The notes under the pieces are model-generated. The model did not search any database. It was not told where the DNA came from and saw only the letters and a list, made by a program, of their open reading frames with translations. From NCBI GenBank assembly GCA_026706395.1, contig JAPOYU010000039.1, positions 1-58,144 of the forward strand: a DNA stretch of 58,144 nucleotides, in the 5' to 3' direction. This DNA comes from Chloroflexota bacterium (GTDB lineage Bacteria > Chloroflexota > Anaerolineae > Aggregatilineales > Phototrophicaceae). Shown in pieces: positions 47,841-57,338 of this stretch (within the stretch, counting starts at the first letter, position 1; each line of letters starts with the position of its first letter). Made by a program: the position numbers and the translations under genes.

Positions 47841-48800
47841 TTAGCTCGGTCCGCCAGGGACGACTCGCGTCCCGGTCTCCCCATGCAAGGCGCGCGTGAT
47901 ATTGGGCGGATTTGTAATAATCGCTCTCGGTCCGCCGCTGTGTACAAAATCAATCGCCGCTTCGATTTTGGGATACATGCTGCCGCGCGCGAATTGTCCT
48001 TCTGCGAGATAGCGCCTCGCCTCATGCAATGTCAAGGTGTCGAGCGGCCGCTCCCGCGATGTATTGAAATTCAAGCAGACCCGTTCGACGCCGGTCGAAA
48101 TAAGCAGCAGGTCAGCACGCAGGGTCTGGGCCAGGGTACTGCTGGCGCGGTCCTTGTCTATGACAGCGGCGATACCGCGCAGGCTACCGTATTCATTGCG
48201 CACGACCGGTACGCCACCACCACCGCAGACGATGACGATGTAGCCAGCCAAAACCAGAGCCTGTATCGCGTTGATTTCGTTGATAACCTGCGGCTTTGGC
48301 GAAGCGACCACGCGCCGCCAGCCGCGGCCGGCGTCTTCCATCACCTGCCAGCCTTCAGCGACCGCCTCGCGGGCTTCGGCCTCGGACAAGAAACCGCCAA
48401 CAGGTTTGTCCGGGCTGCCAAAAGCGGGATCATCCGGGTCTACGCGCATCTGGGTAATGATGGTCGCGACCGTGTGATTCATGCCGACGCGGCGAAGCGA
48501 GTTGTCCAGCGCCTGCTGGAGCATATAGCCGATGCTGCCTTGGGTATCGGCGACGACCAAATCGAGCGGTACCTCGTGAATGCCAGCTTCGCGCTTGGCG
48601 ATTTCCGAACGGTTCATGATGTAACCGACTTGGGGGCCATTGCCGTGCGTGATCACAACCTGCCATCCATCGGCGATCATATCGGCAATGTGACGGCAAG
48701 TCTCACGCACCGCTTCCCATTGCCACTCTATGTCGGGATTGCGCGGGTCCGGGATCAGCGAGTTTCCGCCGATGGCCACCACAACGAGTTTGTCAATCAT
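47841..48800 (-). CDS. arcC: Carbamate kinase (YqeA/ArcC type)
   Basis: Makes ATP from carbamoyl phosphate and ADP, releasing carbamate. The 319-residue amino-acid-kinase-family protein starts VVVAIGGNSLIPD and has VVITHGNGPQVGY, VICGGGGVPV and AVIDKDRASSTLAQTL, with ITNPPNI near the end. In the E. coli ygeW cluster the YqeA kinase has the same position. Together with YgeW it would yield ATP by substrate-level phosphorylation. A likely promoter lies in the 187-bp gap upstream. Confidence 0.94.
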   Translation of the reverse strand: MIDKLVVVAIGGNSLIPDPRNPDIEWQWEAVRETCRHIADMIADGWQVVITHGNGPQVGYIMNRSEIAKREAGIHEVPLDLVVADTQGSIGYMLQQALDNSLRRVGMNHTVATIITQMRVDPDDPAFGSPDKPVGGFLSEAEAREAVAEGWQVMEDAGRGWRRVVASPKPQVINEINAIQALVLAGYIVIVCGGGGVPVVRNEYGSLRGIAAVIDKDRASSTLAQTLRADLLLISTGVERVCLNFNTSRERPLDTLTLHEARRYLAEGQFARGSMYPKIEAAIDFVHSGGPRAIITNPPNITRALHGETGTRVVPGGPS

Positions 48801-48926
48801 GCCAAGGGTTTCTCATGTAAACTACACAGTTTTCCGAATGCGCGCCCCGCTGGAACACTACCGCCGGGCCTTCGATCCCAGCCGCTCGGCGCGTAACCGG
48901 CGATAAGTGCAACCGCGCTCACACAA

Positions 48927-48954
48927 ATTATCAAACTCGCTCGGCTATTGCAAA
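48927..48954 (-). promoter_or_regulatory. Possible internal promoter before carbamate kinase
   Basis: On the minus strand, -35 TTTGCA (48949-48954), a 16-bp spacer and -10 GATAAT (48927-48932). It lies in the largest gap of the ygeY-ygeW-arcC string. A T6 run just upstream follows an imperfect GC-rich stem, so some ygeW transcripts may end there. Confidence 0.4.
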
Positions 48955-48987
48955 CAGCGGTTTGACAAAAAAGAGTCGGCAGCGCTT

Positions 48988-49968
48988 TTACCGCATGGTT
49001 AGCGCCATGGTCGCCTTTTGTACGTGCAGGCGATTCTCGGCTTCGTCATATACTACACTCTGAGGTCCATCAATGACGCTGTCGGTCACCTCTATGTTAC
49101 GGTCGGCGGGAAGGCAGTGCATATAGATCGCGTCGTCGTTGGCCAGCGCCATTCGCCGGTCGTCGGTGATCCAGTCTTGGTATTTGGCGCCTATTACAGC
49201 CGATGCAGCTTCGTCTTCGGTCGTCAGCCAACTGCCCCAGCTTTTGGGATACAGGATGTCGGCGCCGGCGAAACCGGCATCGAAGTCATCGATGATTTCG
49301 AATGATCCACCGTGCCTGCGCGTGTTTTCTTCAGCTTGCCCGACGATATCGGGCATCAGCTTATATTCTGGCGGACGGGTCAAGCGCAGGTTCATTCCAA
49401 ATCTGGACATCAGCAAGACGAGGCTCTGCGGCACCGATATCGGCTTTTGATAACTAGAGGCGTAGGCCCAGCTGATATTTATCGTCTTTCCGCGCAGGTC
49501 GCGGCCAAACTTCTCCTGTATCGTCATCAGGTCAGCCAAGATCTGAAACGGATGATAGATGTCACATTGCATATTCAGGACCGGGACGCGGCTGGCAGCT
49601 GCCACGGCGTTGATATAGGCGTTGCCAAAGCCCCAATCACATTGGCGGATTGCGATGCCGTCGGTATAACGGCCGACGATTTCGCCGATTTCCTTTGCGG
49701 TATCACCGTGGCTGATTTGCGTGGTGGCATGGTCGATGAATTGAGCGTGACCGCCCAATTGCGCCATGCCAGCTTCGAAGCTGATGCGCGTTCGGGTACT
49801 GGTGAAGAAAAAGAGCAGAGCCAGCACTTTGTCCCGCAAGTAAGCGTGCGGTTCGCCCAACGCCCGCTTTCGTTTCAAGTCCCAGGCCACATCAAGCAGT
49901 GTCTCAATCTCTTCTCGGGTCCAATCTTGGGTGCTTATCAAGTCTCGTCCGCGCAAATCCGTCTGCAT
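48988..49968 (-). CDS. ygeW: YgeW-type knotted carbamoyltransferase
   Basis: A member of the aspartate/ornithine carbamoyltransferase family, 326 residues. Carbamoyl phosphate is bound by STRTR (57-61). MQCDIYHPFQ (133-142) and HCLPAD (284-289) are also conserved. SWAYASSYQKPISVPQ matches the YgeW-specific SWAY-SPSYGKPLSVPQ pattern of the E. coli protein rather than ornithine transcarbamylase. The natural substrate of YgeW is unsettled; the reaction may run backwards, releasing carbamoyl phosphate from a ureido intermediate. It lies next to ygeY and arcC, as in E. coli. Confidence 0.92.
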   Translation of the reverse strand: MQTDLRGRDLISTQDWTREEIETLLDVAWDLKRKRALGEPHAYLRDKVLALLFFFTSTRTRISFEAGMAQLGGHAQFIDHATTQISHGDTAKEIGEIVGRYTDGIAIRQCDWGFGNAYINAVAAASRVPVLNMQCDIYHPFQILADLMTIQEKFGRDLRGKTINISWAYASSYQKPISVPQSLVLLMSRFGMNLRLTRPPEYKLMPDIVGQAEENTRRHGGSFEIIDDFDAGFAGADILYPKSWGSWLTTEDEAASAVIGAKYQDWITDDRRMALANDDAIYMHCLPADRNIEVTDSVIDGPQSVVYDEAENRLHVQKATMALTMR

Positions 49969-50051
49969 TATTATCTCCCTCTTACGAAGATCTATGTCCT
50001 AGCCAATGGCTTGGGAATACCGTAGCGATATTGGGTGAACACGCTATGCCT

Positions 50052-51272
50052 TCAAGCGCTAGATGCGCCGTTAAGCGTTTGTCGAAGCACAGCCGGAAAC
50101 AGGGCATACCATTCGGTGGAGCGGACGACGTCTTCCAAGGGCACTTGATCCAAAACCGTATGCGCGTGGATCTCGTTGCCAGGCGCGAAGCCTATGCTGG
50201 GGATGCCGGCTTTGCCCGCCCAATAGATGCCATTGGTGGAAAAATCCCATTTGCCGGTATCGACCGGTCCATATAGAACTTCCGCCGCAGCCAAACCCGC
50301 CTTGACGATCGGCGCATCTTCTTCGTAGGCCCAGGCGGGATATATTTTGTTGAGCGGAAAGACAAAGCCGGTGTAACTCGGTTCGTCGTAGACGAGGATT
50401 TCCGCCTTAATATCATCGCGGCGGCCGATCAGGTTCTGCAGCCGCCGCAATTCCGCCTCAGGCTCTTCGCCGAATGTAATACGCCGATCAATGTATATGG
50501 TGGCTTCATCGGGAACGGCGTTGATGCTAGGAGTCTTTACGTCCATATCGGTCACGGTGATACGACCTTGCCCCAAGAAGTCATGATCGCCCAATTCCGG
50601 TTCGATATGGCTAATGCGCTCGATTATGGGCAGCAGCTTGTATATGGCGTTGTCGCCAAGATAGTTGCTGGCGGCATGGGCGCTTTTGCCTTTGGCGACA
50701 ATTTTGAATTCCACCCGGCCCTTGTGGCCGCGGTAGATCTGCATCTTGGTCGGCTCGCCAATTACCACAAAATCCGGCTTGATGCCTTCGGTCTGAACGA
50801 AGGCATGCGGCGCCTGTCCGTCGTTCCATTCTTCCATATTGCCGAAGTAATAGGCGGAGTAGCCATCAAGCAAACCGAGGTCTCGCGCGAGCGCCAGGCC
50901 ATAGACCATACCCGGCGTGCTCCCTTTTTCATCACAGGCGCCGCGAGCGAACAATATACCGTCCTCGATTTTGCCTTCGAAGGGGTCCCATTTCCATTCG
51001 TCCGGATCGCCAATGCCGACGGTGTCGATATGGCTGTCATACAACAAGATCTTATCGCCGTAGCCGATACGCCCGACAATATTGCCCATTTTGTCCCAGA
51101 AAACCTCGTCGTAGCCGAGCCCCGTCATCTCTTCCGCGATGCGTTCGCCGCAGGCCCGTATTTGACTGTCCATGCTAGGGATAGCGCAAATCTCACGCAA
51201 GAATCTGATGATGTCCTGGCGATGCGTCTCGACGCGTCCACGCAACTTCTGTATTTGATTGTGGTCTACCAT
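50052..51272 (-). CDS. ygeY: M20-family amidohydrolase YgeY
   Basis: This 406-residue zinc peptidase/deacylase has the metal ligands YDSHIDTVG (His81 and catalytic Asp83), GACDEKGS (Asp114) and NMEEWNDGQ (catalytic and ligand Glu). The dimerisation domain lies in the middle (about 190-310). YgeY sits with ygeW in purine clusters of E. coli and gut bacteria. It probably cleaves an amide of a purine-derived intermediate. It is 83 bp upstream of ygeW and 73 bp after ade. Confidence 0.93.
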   Translation of the reverse strand: MVDHNQIQKLRGRVETHRQDIIRFLREICAIPSMDSQIRACGERIAEEMTGLGYDEVFWDKMGNIVGRIGYGDKILLYDSHIDTVGIGDPDEWKWDPFEGKIEDGILFARGACDEKGSTPGMVYGLALARDLGLLDGYSAYYFGNMEEWNDGQAPHAFVQTEGIKPDFVVIGEPTKMQIYRGHKGRVEFKIVAKGKSAHAASNYLGDNAIYKLLPIIERISHIEPELGDHDFLGQGRITVTDMDVKTPSINAVPDEATIYIDRRITFGEEPEAELRRLQNLIGRRDDIKAEILVYDEPSYTGFVFPLNKIYPAWAYEEDAPIVKAGLAAAEVLYGPVDTGKWDFSTNGIYWAGKAGIPSIGFAPGNEIHAHTVLDQVPLEDVVRSTEWYALFPAVLRQTLNGASSA

Positions 51273-51345
51273 GTCGGAACCCGTTATCGTTCACTTCGGT
51301 CAACGGCAATACTTTAGCGAAAACTGCTGAAAAATACAGGTATTC

Positions 51346-53052
51346 TTAGACAAATAGACCAAGAAGTTTAAACTCTTCCCCATCTACCAAACCCAGATCT
51401 GTCAGTTTGAGTTTGGGAATCACCTCAAGGCCCATGAAACTCATCACCATAAACGGGTCGCTCATTTGGTTGCCCAGCTTGTGCGCCGCTGCAATCATGA
51501 GGTCGTAGTCCCGCCTAACGGCTTCAATTGGCTCATCGCTCAGCAATCCAGCGACGGGAAGGGGCAAGCGCGCCAGGACCTCGTCGCCAGCCGCGACAAC
51601 CAGACCGCCGCCCATATCAACAATGGCGAAGACGGCTGTTTTCATACTGAGATCGTCTACGCCGAGGACCGCCAGATTATGATGATCATGCGCGACAGTG
51701 CCGGCGATGGCGCCTTCTCGCAGGCCGAAGCCCTTTATGAAGCCAAGGCCGATATTGCCGCTGGCCTGGTGCCGCTCCACCATTGCGAATTTCAGTATGT
51801 CGCGCTCAATGTCACTTTCAACGCGGCCAGCCACAATTCGAGCGGGCGCGATCAAATGCTCGGTCACCACCTGATCTTTGATCGTGCCGATCACGCGGAT
51901 GCGCTCGCCAGCGGCCGGCACCTTAAAATCCAGCGCCGACGTCGACACGTTTACCGTACTCCGCAAGTTCGCCCGGCGCGATGCGGGGGGCTCAACTACC
52001 ATGGCGCCGTCTTCCGCCACAAGCAGGCCGCCGCGATACACTTGCTCCGGCATGAAGTTCTGAAGGTCCCTGACAATCAGTAAATCAGCGTAACGCCCGG
52101 GAGCGACGGCGCCGTATTTGCGCAAGCCGAAGTGGCGAGCTGTGTTGTAGCTGCCCATGCGAATCGCCATCAGCGGATCAATCCCTTCCGCGATTGCGAC
52201 CCGTACCATGTAGTCGATCGAGCCTTGGTCGATCAGGTCGGCTGGAATCCGATCATCGGTGCAGAAGCAGATCGCGGCATGATTCTCCGGCGTAATTAGT
52301 GGCAGCAACGGTCGCAGGTTGCGGGTCGTCGTGCCTTCGCGTAGGAAAATGGTCAAGCCCAGGCGCAGCTTTTCCAACGCTTCGGCGACGGTGGTGCACT
52401 CGTGTTCGCTCTGAACGCCGGCGGTGACATAGGCGTTAAGCATGGCGCCGGTCATATCGGGCGCATGTCCATCCAGCACCAGGTGACTAAACAGGCTGAT
52501 TTTGTCAAGCATGCTCTCATCGCCGAGCGCGACACCGGGATAATTCATCAGTTCGGCCAATCCCAGAACCCAAGGATGATCGACCAGTTGGGCCAGGTCT
52601 TCCGCTTCCAGGCGCGCGCCCGAGGTTTCCATATCGGTGGCGGGGACGCAACTGGAGGCCATCACAAACATATTCAGCAGGCCGTATTTTGCCCGCTCCA
52701 GCATGTAGCGCATACCTTCCAAGCCCAGCACGTTGGCGATCTCATGCGGATCGGTGACGACGGTCGTAACACCGTGAGGCAGGATAGCACGGGCAAATTC
52801 GGGCGGGGTAACAAGACTGCTTTCGATATGGACGTGAGCGTCTATCAGACCCGGCGTCACGTATTTGCCCGCAAGTTCGAGCTCGCGCACCCCCTCATAG
52901 CCGGCGTCAACAGCCACCACGTGCCGATCGTGTATGACGATGTCCGTGCGATAGATTTCGCCGCTGATAACATTGACTAAATTGCCATCGCGGAGGACAA
53001 GATCGGCCGGTTCTTCGCCGCGCGCTGCCGCTAATCGATCCACGATAGACAT
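51346..53052 (-). CDS. ade: Adenine deaminase
   Basis: Converts adenine to hypoxanthine. The 568-residue amidohydrolase has the composite start TPGLIDAHVHIESSL (His73, His75 and Glu77), TDPHEIANV (101-109), the CFCTDDRIPADL segment and the long C-terminal part ending in LKLTDLGLVDGEEFKLLGLFV. Ribosome site GGGGGAAC before the ATG. It channels adenine to the xanthine-oxidising enzyme. Confidence 0.96.
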   Translation of the reverse strand: MSIVDRLAAARGEEPADLVLRDGNLVNVISGEIYRTDIVIHDRHVVAVDAGYEGVRELELAGKYVTPGLIDAHVHIESSLVTPPEFARAILPHGVTTVVTDPHEIANVLGLEGMRYMLERAKYGLLNMFVMASSCVPATDMETSGARLEAEDLAQLVDHPWVLGLAELMNYPGVALGDESMLDKISLFSHLVLDGHAPDMTGAMLNAYVTAGVQSEHECTTVAEALEKLRLGLTIFLREGTTTRNLRPLLPLITPENHAAICFCTDDRIPADLIDQGSIDYMVRVAIAEGIDPLMAIRMGSYNTARHFGLRKYGAVAPGRYADLLIVRDLQNFMPEQVYRGGLLVAEDGAMVVEPPASRRANLRSTVNVSTSALDFKVPAAGERIRVIGTIKDQVVTEHLIAPARIVAGRVESDIERDILKFAMVERHQASGNIGLGFIKGFGLREGAIAGTVAHDHHNLAVLGVDDLSMKTAVFAIVDMGGGLVVAAGDEVLARLPLPVAGLLSDEPIEAVRRDYDLMIAAAHKLGNQMSDPFMVMSFMGLEVIPKLKLTDLGLVDGEEFKLLGLFV

Positions 53053-53092
53053 GTCGTTCCCCCAATAATCGGACTAATGCCGCTTCGCCCGC

Positions 53093-54451
53093 TCACGCTT
53101 CACCGCGAATTAGCTTTGCCGACAATCTGTTGTGATCTTCTATCAGGCGCGGCACTTCGATCGCCCGCAGCTCTCCATCTTCCACAACGATGTCACCGTT
53201 GATGATCGATAAGTCTACGTTGGGCGGCTGGCAGAAGACAAGCGCCGCCAACGGATCATGCAGGGCGCCAGCCAGCGCGAGACTATCAAGCCGGTAGGCG
53301 ATAAGGTCCGCCGCCATCCCCTCGGCGATCTGCCCGATATCGTCACGACCGAGAACGCGCGCGCCGCCCAGGGTCGCCAATTCCAGCGCCTCACGAGCGG
53401 ACAGAGCGGCAGGCTCGCCCAAGGCGCGTTGCAATAGCATGGCCAGACGCGCTTCACTGAGCAAATGCCCGCTATCGTTGGAAGCCGAGCCATCGACACC
53501 CAAGCCTACCTTTACGCCGCGATCAAGCATTTGCCTGAGGGGCGCGATGCCCGATGCCAAGCGCATGTTTGAAGACGGGCAGTGACAAACGCCCGTGCCG
53601 CTATCGGCGAAAAGTCCGATCTCGTCGTGGTTTAACTTGACACAATGCGCATGCCAAACATCTGCGCCGATCCAGCCGACATCTTCGGCGTAGCGCCCGG
53701 GATCGGCACCGAAACTGGCGCGACTATAGGCGACATCTTTGTCGTTCTCCGCCAGATGTGTGTGCAAGCGCACGCCGTAGGCCCGCGCCATCGCTGCCGC
53801 TTCCCGCATCAGATCAAGCGTGACGCTGAAGGGCGAGCATGGCGCCACAACGATCCGAAGCATCGCTAGTGGCGCTGAATCGTGCCAGGTTTCAATCAGT
53901 CGCTGGGTGTCATGCAGAATCTGCGATTCGCGCTCCACCAGGCTGTCAGGCGGCAAACCGCCGACGCTTTCACCCAGGCTCATGCAGCCGCGGGCGGCAT
54001 GGAAGCGAATGCCCATCTCTCTCGCGGCGCGAATCTGGTCCTCTAGCCGCACATCGTTGGGGAAGATATAGTGATGGTCACTGGCGGTTGTGCAGCCGGA
54101 AAGCAGCAACTCGGCAATGGCAAGCTTTGTGGCGATGTAGAGATGCTCCCCACGCAGACCGGACCAGATTGGATACAGGGTCTTCAACCAATTGAAGAGT
54201 TCTTCGTTTTGAGCCAGGACCCGCGTCAGGCTCTGAAACATGTGGTGATGCGTGTTGACAAGACCGGGCAAGACCACGTGTCTTGAAAGGTCAATGACGC
54301 GATCCGGGGCCGGCTCAGGCAGTACATCGCTTGTCGCGCCGACGGCGACAATAGACCGGTCCCGGACCAGTATCCAGGCCCCAGACAGTTCACGGCGCTC
54401 ATCGTCCATTGTTGCGAGACAGTTGATATTATCCAGAAGAAGTGTCGTCAT
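53093..54451 (-). CDS. 8-oxoguanine deaminase-type aminohydrolase
   Basis: This 452-residue cytosine deaminase/ATZ-family amidohydrolase closely follows the 8-oxoguanine deaminase pattern: LPGLVNTHHHMFQSLTR (His68 and His70), ELFNWLKTLYPIW, SLGESVGGLPPDS, APCSPFSVT, LHTHLAEND, WHAHCVKL and GVDGSASND. The product is urate-like: 8-oxoguanine to uric acid plus ammonia. It is the first gene of the purine string, 40 bp upstream of ade. Confidence 0.92.
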   Translation of the reverse strand: MTTLLLDNINCLATMDDERRELSGAWILVRDRSIVAVGATSDVLPEPAPDRVIDLSRHVVLPGLVNTHHHMFQSLTRVLAQNEELFNWLKTLYPIWSGLRGEHLYIATKLAIAELLLSGCTTASDHHYIFPNDVRLEDQIRAAREMGIRFHAARGCMSLGESVGGLPPDSLVERESQILHDTQRLIETWHDSAPLAMLRIVVAPCSPFSVTLDLMREAAAMARAYGVRLHTHLAENDKDVAYSRASFGADPGRYAEDVGWIGADVWHAHCVKLNHDEIGLFADSGTGVCHCPSSNMRLASGIAPLRQMLDRGVKVGLGVDGSASNDSGHLLSEARLAMLLQRALGEPAALSAREALELATLGGARVLGRDDIGQIAEGMAADLIAYRLDSLALAGALHDPLAALVFCQPPNVDLSIINGDIVVEDGELRAIEVPRLIEDHNRLSAKLIRGEA

Positions 54452-54544
54452 CGCCTGGCCTGCCCTAACCTAAGAGTTGAGGCTCTCTTTATGAGAAGTA
54501 TCATGGAGCGGCATAATATGTTCGCAAGCACTAGGTCATGACGC

Positions 54545-55432
54545 TTAGCTAGCAAGGCCCAGGCTGCGCTGAGCCGCCTTGAGCGTATTCGCCAATAACA
54601 TCGTAATTGTCAGCGGGCCGACACCGCCCGGAACTTTCGTGATGTGGCCAGCTACGGCTCTCGCGGCCTCAAAGTCGACATCGCCGACGTACCGATAGCC
54701 TTTTTCGGCCGTCGGGTCCGGAACAGAATTCGAGCCGACATCGATAACAACGGCGCCGGGCTTCAGCCAGTCGCCTTTGACAAATTCGGCTCGCCCGACG
54801 GCTGCCACTACGATATCAGCGCGCTTTGCGACCTGTGGAAGGTCTTTGGTCCGGCTATGACAAATCGTCACGGTAGCATTGGCATTGGTCAACATCAGCG
54901 CAACCGGCAGGCCAACTATGTTGCTGCGACCGATCACGACCGCCTCCGCCCCTTCAATTTGCGCGCCTGTTTCTTGGATTAGCACCATAACACCGGTAGG
55001 CGTAGCCGGTGTGAAGCTCGGTTCACGCCCGCGCATCCCCAGCCGACCCAGGTTCATCGGATGAATGCCATCGACATCCTTGGCCAGGCTCACCTCGTTG
55101 AGGACCGCTTCTTCATCAATGTGGTCCGGCATGGGCAATTGCACCAGGATACCATGGATCGCGGGGTCCGCGTTAAAGCCGCGAACGGCGTTTTCCACCT
55201 CAGCCTGAGTCGATGAGGCGGGCAGGATCTCCGCCTTGGAGTGGATGCCGACCCGCTCGCAGGCGCGTCGTTTCATCCTCACGTACATCGCCGAGGCTGG
55301 GTCATCCCCAACCAGAACAACGCCCAACCCAGGAGACACTCTCGCGCTGGATTCAAATTCTTTGGCAGCATTGCCGATTTCGCCTTGCAGGCGTTTTGCC
55401 ACCGCCCGTCCGTCAATGATTTCCGCCGGCAT
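54545..55432 (-). CDS. folD: Methylenetetrahydrofolate dehydrogenase/cyclohydrolase FolD
   Basis: Interconverts 5,10-methylene-, methenyl- and 10-formyl-tetrahydrofolate with NADP+. The 295-residue protein has the active-site stretch AMYVRMKRRACERVGI with the lysine, PMPDHIDEEAVL, VIGRSNIVGLP and PGGVGPLTITMLLANT. Purine rings need formyl-THF for synthesis, and purine breakdown releases C1 units, which fits the neighbourhood. It ends 93 bp before the 8-oxoguanine deaminase gene and may be co-transcribed with it. Confidence 0.96.
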   Translation of the reverse strand: MPAEIIDGRAVAKRLQGEIGNAAKEFESSARVSPGLGVVLVGDDPASAMYVRMKRRACERVGIHSKAEILPASSTQAEVENAVRGFNADPAIHGILVQLPMPDHIDEEAVLNEVSLAKDVDGIHPMNLGRLGMRGREPSFTPATPTGVMVLIQETGAQIEGAEAVVIGRSNIVGLPVALMLTNANATVTICHSRTKDLPQVAKRADIVVAAVGRAEFVKGDWLKPGAVVIDVGSNSVPDPTAEKGYRYVGDVDFEAARAVAGHITKVPGGVGPLTITMLLANTLKAAQRSLGLAS

Positions 55433-55571
55433 CCTGCTTTCCTTTCCCTTCAGCGAAGTTTTCGATCATTCCAGATCAACGTAGCGCTACAGTGGGCACA
55501 AGATCTCCCCACCGCCAAGCGCAATCTGAGACCCGCTTGACTATGGAGAAGAGTCAGACCAGTTGTTACAC

Positions 55572-55600
55572 TTAGACACAACTATCTCTTATGTTAGGAT
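55572..55600 (+). promoter_or_regulatory. Promoter placing the guanylate kinase start at +1
   Basis: -35 TTAGAC (55572-55577), a 17-bp spacer and -10 TAGGAT (55595-55600). The GTG start at 55609 is eight bases after the -10, where the transcript should begin, so the mRNA looks leaderless. Confidence 0.55.
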
Positions 55601-55608
55601 AACACACG

Positions 55609-56226
55609 GTGCGCGCTTGTGAGAAACTCCCCGGCGTCATCTTCGTTATGATAGGCCCGGGTGGCGCTGGGAAGAACGCCATCATGAAAGCCGTGATCGC
55701 TGAGTTCAGCAATGTGAGGCAACTGGCGACCGCCACGACCCGGCAAATGCGAAGCGACGAGGCGCAGGGACGGGAACACCTCTTTCTCAGCCAAGCAGAG
55801 TTCGCAAGAATGATTGAATGCGGCGACCTACTCGAGTATCAGGAAGTGACGCCGGGCAAATTCTACGGTATTCCGCGACAATCCATTGCGGACGCGCTGG
55901 CCAGCGGCGCCGTACGCATCGCCGACATTGATGTACTTGGCGCAAAGGTGCTGGCACAAGCATTCAAGGATAATGTCATACAGTTGTACATCACAGTGCC
56001 TGGTGTGGAGATGGCAGAGCAATTGGAAGTTCTGCGGCAGCGGATGCGCGCTCGGGCGGACCAATTCACCGACATCGAAGAGCGGCTTGAGCGGGCCAAA
56101 ACGCTAGAACTCCCCTATAAGGACGAATGCGATTATGTCGTCGTGAACGATGATCTAGCACAGGCGGTAAGTCGTACGCGCGCCATCGTCAAGCGCGAAT
56201 TAAAAGCGCGCGGTCTACAGAGTTAG
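55609..56226 (+). CDS. gmk: Guanylate kinase-like protein with altered P-loop
   Basis: By fold this 205-residue protein is a guanylate kinase (ATP plus GMP to ADP plus GDP). The P-loop is GPGGAGKN (16-23), in which Asn takes the place of the Ser/Thr that binds Mg. The GMP site is also changed: TATTRQMR is kept, but GREHLFLS has His where Tyr is usual, and FYGIP has Ile in place of the Thr/Ser of YGT. The enzyme may be slow, have another nucleotide preference or work as a binding protein. GTG start without a ribosome site. The next gene follows five bases later. Confidence 0.78.
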   Translation: MRACEKLPGVIFVMIGPGGAGKNAIMKAVIAEFSNVRQLATATTRQMRSDEAQGREHLFLSQAEFARMIECGDLLEYQEVTPGKFYGIPRQSIADALASGAVRIADIDVLGAKVLAQAFKDNVIQLYITVPGVEMAEQLEVLRQRMRARADQFTDIEERLERAKTLELPYKDECDYVVVNDDLAQAVSRTRAIVKRELKARGLQS

Positions 56227-56231
56227 CCGAC

Positions 56232-57311
56232 ATGACCACATTGACGCAGCATCACTTGTCGCTGGGCGCGAATCTTGCGCCCGATAATATTCCGTTGGAT
56301 TACGGTGATCTGAGGTCCGAGTTCGTATCTGCAATGCAAGCTTGCATCCTGCTCGATCGCTCACATGAAGGCCGTATCCTCTTGCGTGGACGCGACCGAC
56401 TGAATCTGGTCCAGCGCATGTCGACCAACGATGTAGCGACGCTGGCGGAAAACGAAGGCTGCGCGACAGTTTTCACCAATGCCAATGCGAGAATTCTTTA
56501 CAGAGCGGTTTGTTACAACGGTCCGGATGGCTTGTTGCTCATCAGCGAAGCGGGTCAGGGGACGGTACTGGCGGGCTTTTTGCGGCGCAATATATTCTTC
56601 GGTGATCAAGTAATGGTCGAAGATATCAGCGAGTCCACGGCCCAATTCGCTATTCACGGTCCTGGCGCCAGCGCGGTCGCAGCATCGCTTTCAACGCCTG
56701 TGGCTGACTCGCCGACGCTTTGCAGCGTCAATACAGAGGTTTCGGGCAGCCAGGTGACTCTGCTAAGGCGCAAAAGCCTAGTCGGCGAGCATTGGAATGT
56801 GGTCTGCGCCACAGAAAGGGCTTCCGAGATCCATCACCTTTTGCTGCAAAGGGGCGCGGATAGAGGTCTGATGCCGGCCGGCTCCCTCACTTACAATGCC
56901 CTGCGCATCCGCAGCAGTAGACCGGCCGGGCTCGAGCTTTCGAGCGACTATATTCCGCTGGAAGTCGGCCTATGGGACGAAGTCAGTTTCAGCAAAGGCT
57001 GCTATACCGGGCAAGAAATCATCGCACGGCTCGAGAGCCGTGGGCGTTTGGCCAAAACTATGGTTAGGCTGGATATGCCGCATATGGTCGCGGCGCCCGC
57101 GAAGATTACTGTCGCTGGCAAAGCGATTGGAACACTAACCAGCAGCGCCAGCGCTGCCAATGGCGAGATTTACGCGCTTGCCGTCATCAGGCTGAGTCAC
57201 GCCCTTCCCGGGCAAAAGATAAGCGTAGGCGAGCACCGCAGCCCGGCAGAGGTTAAGGGCTTTGCCGGGGTCCAACCGCCGTATCTGGTGCATTTGCTCC
57301 AGGAGAATTAG
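56232..57311 (+). CDS. ygfZ: YgfZ/GcvT-family folate-binding protein
   Basis: This 359-residue protein follows the YgfZ group of the GcvT family. Its hallmark motif KGCYTGQE (255-262), with the YgfZ-specific Cys, is intact, and the N-terminal half has the GcvT pattern (FVSAMQACILLDRSHEGRI, RMSTNDVATL). YgfZ helps maintain iron-sulfur enzymes, probably with tetrahydrofolate. The neighbourhood (iron-sulfur xanthine dehydrogenase, folD) fits. Start ATG, coupled to the guanylate kinase gene. Confidence 0.9.
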   Translation: MTTLTQHHLSLGANLAPDNIPLDYGDLRSEFVSAMQACILLDRSHEGRILLRGRDRLNLVQRMSTNDVATLAENEGCATVFTNANARILYRAVCYNGPDGLLLISEAGQGTVLAGFLRRNIFFGDQVMVEDISESTAQFAIHGPGASAVAASLSTPVADSPTLCSVNTEVSGSQVTLLRRKSLVGEHWNVVCATERASEIHHLLLQRGADRGLMPAGSLTYNALRIRSSRPAGLELSSDYIPLEVGLWDEVSFSKGCYTGQEIIARLESRGRLAKTMVRLDMPHMVAAPAKITVAGKAIGTLTSSASAANGEIYALAVIRLSHALPGQKISVGEHRSPAEVKGFAGVQPPYLVHLLQEN

Positions 57312-57338
57312 GCGCGGATCAATTATCATCGGGCGGGC

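Noticed and set aside
54452..54544. Promoter TTGCGA-17-ATGATA before the 8-oxoguanine deaminase gene
   Set aside because: The -10 match is poor and folD could supply read-through transcription; not strong enough to list.
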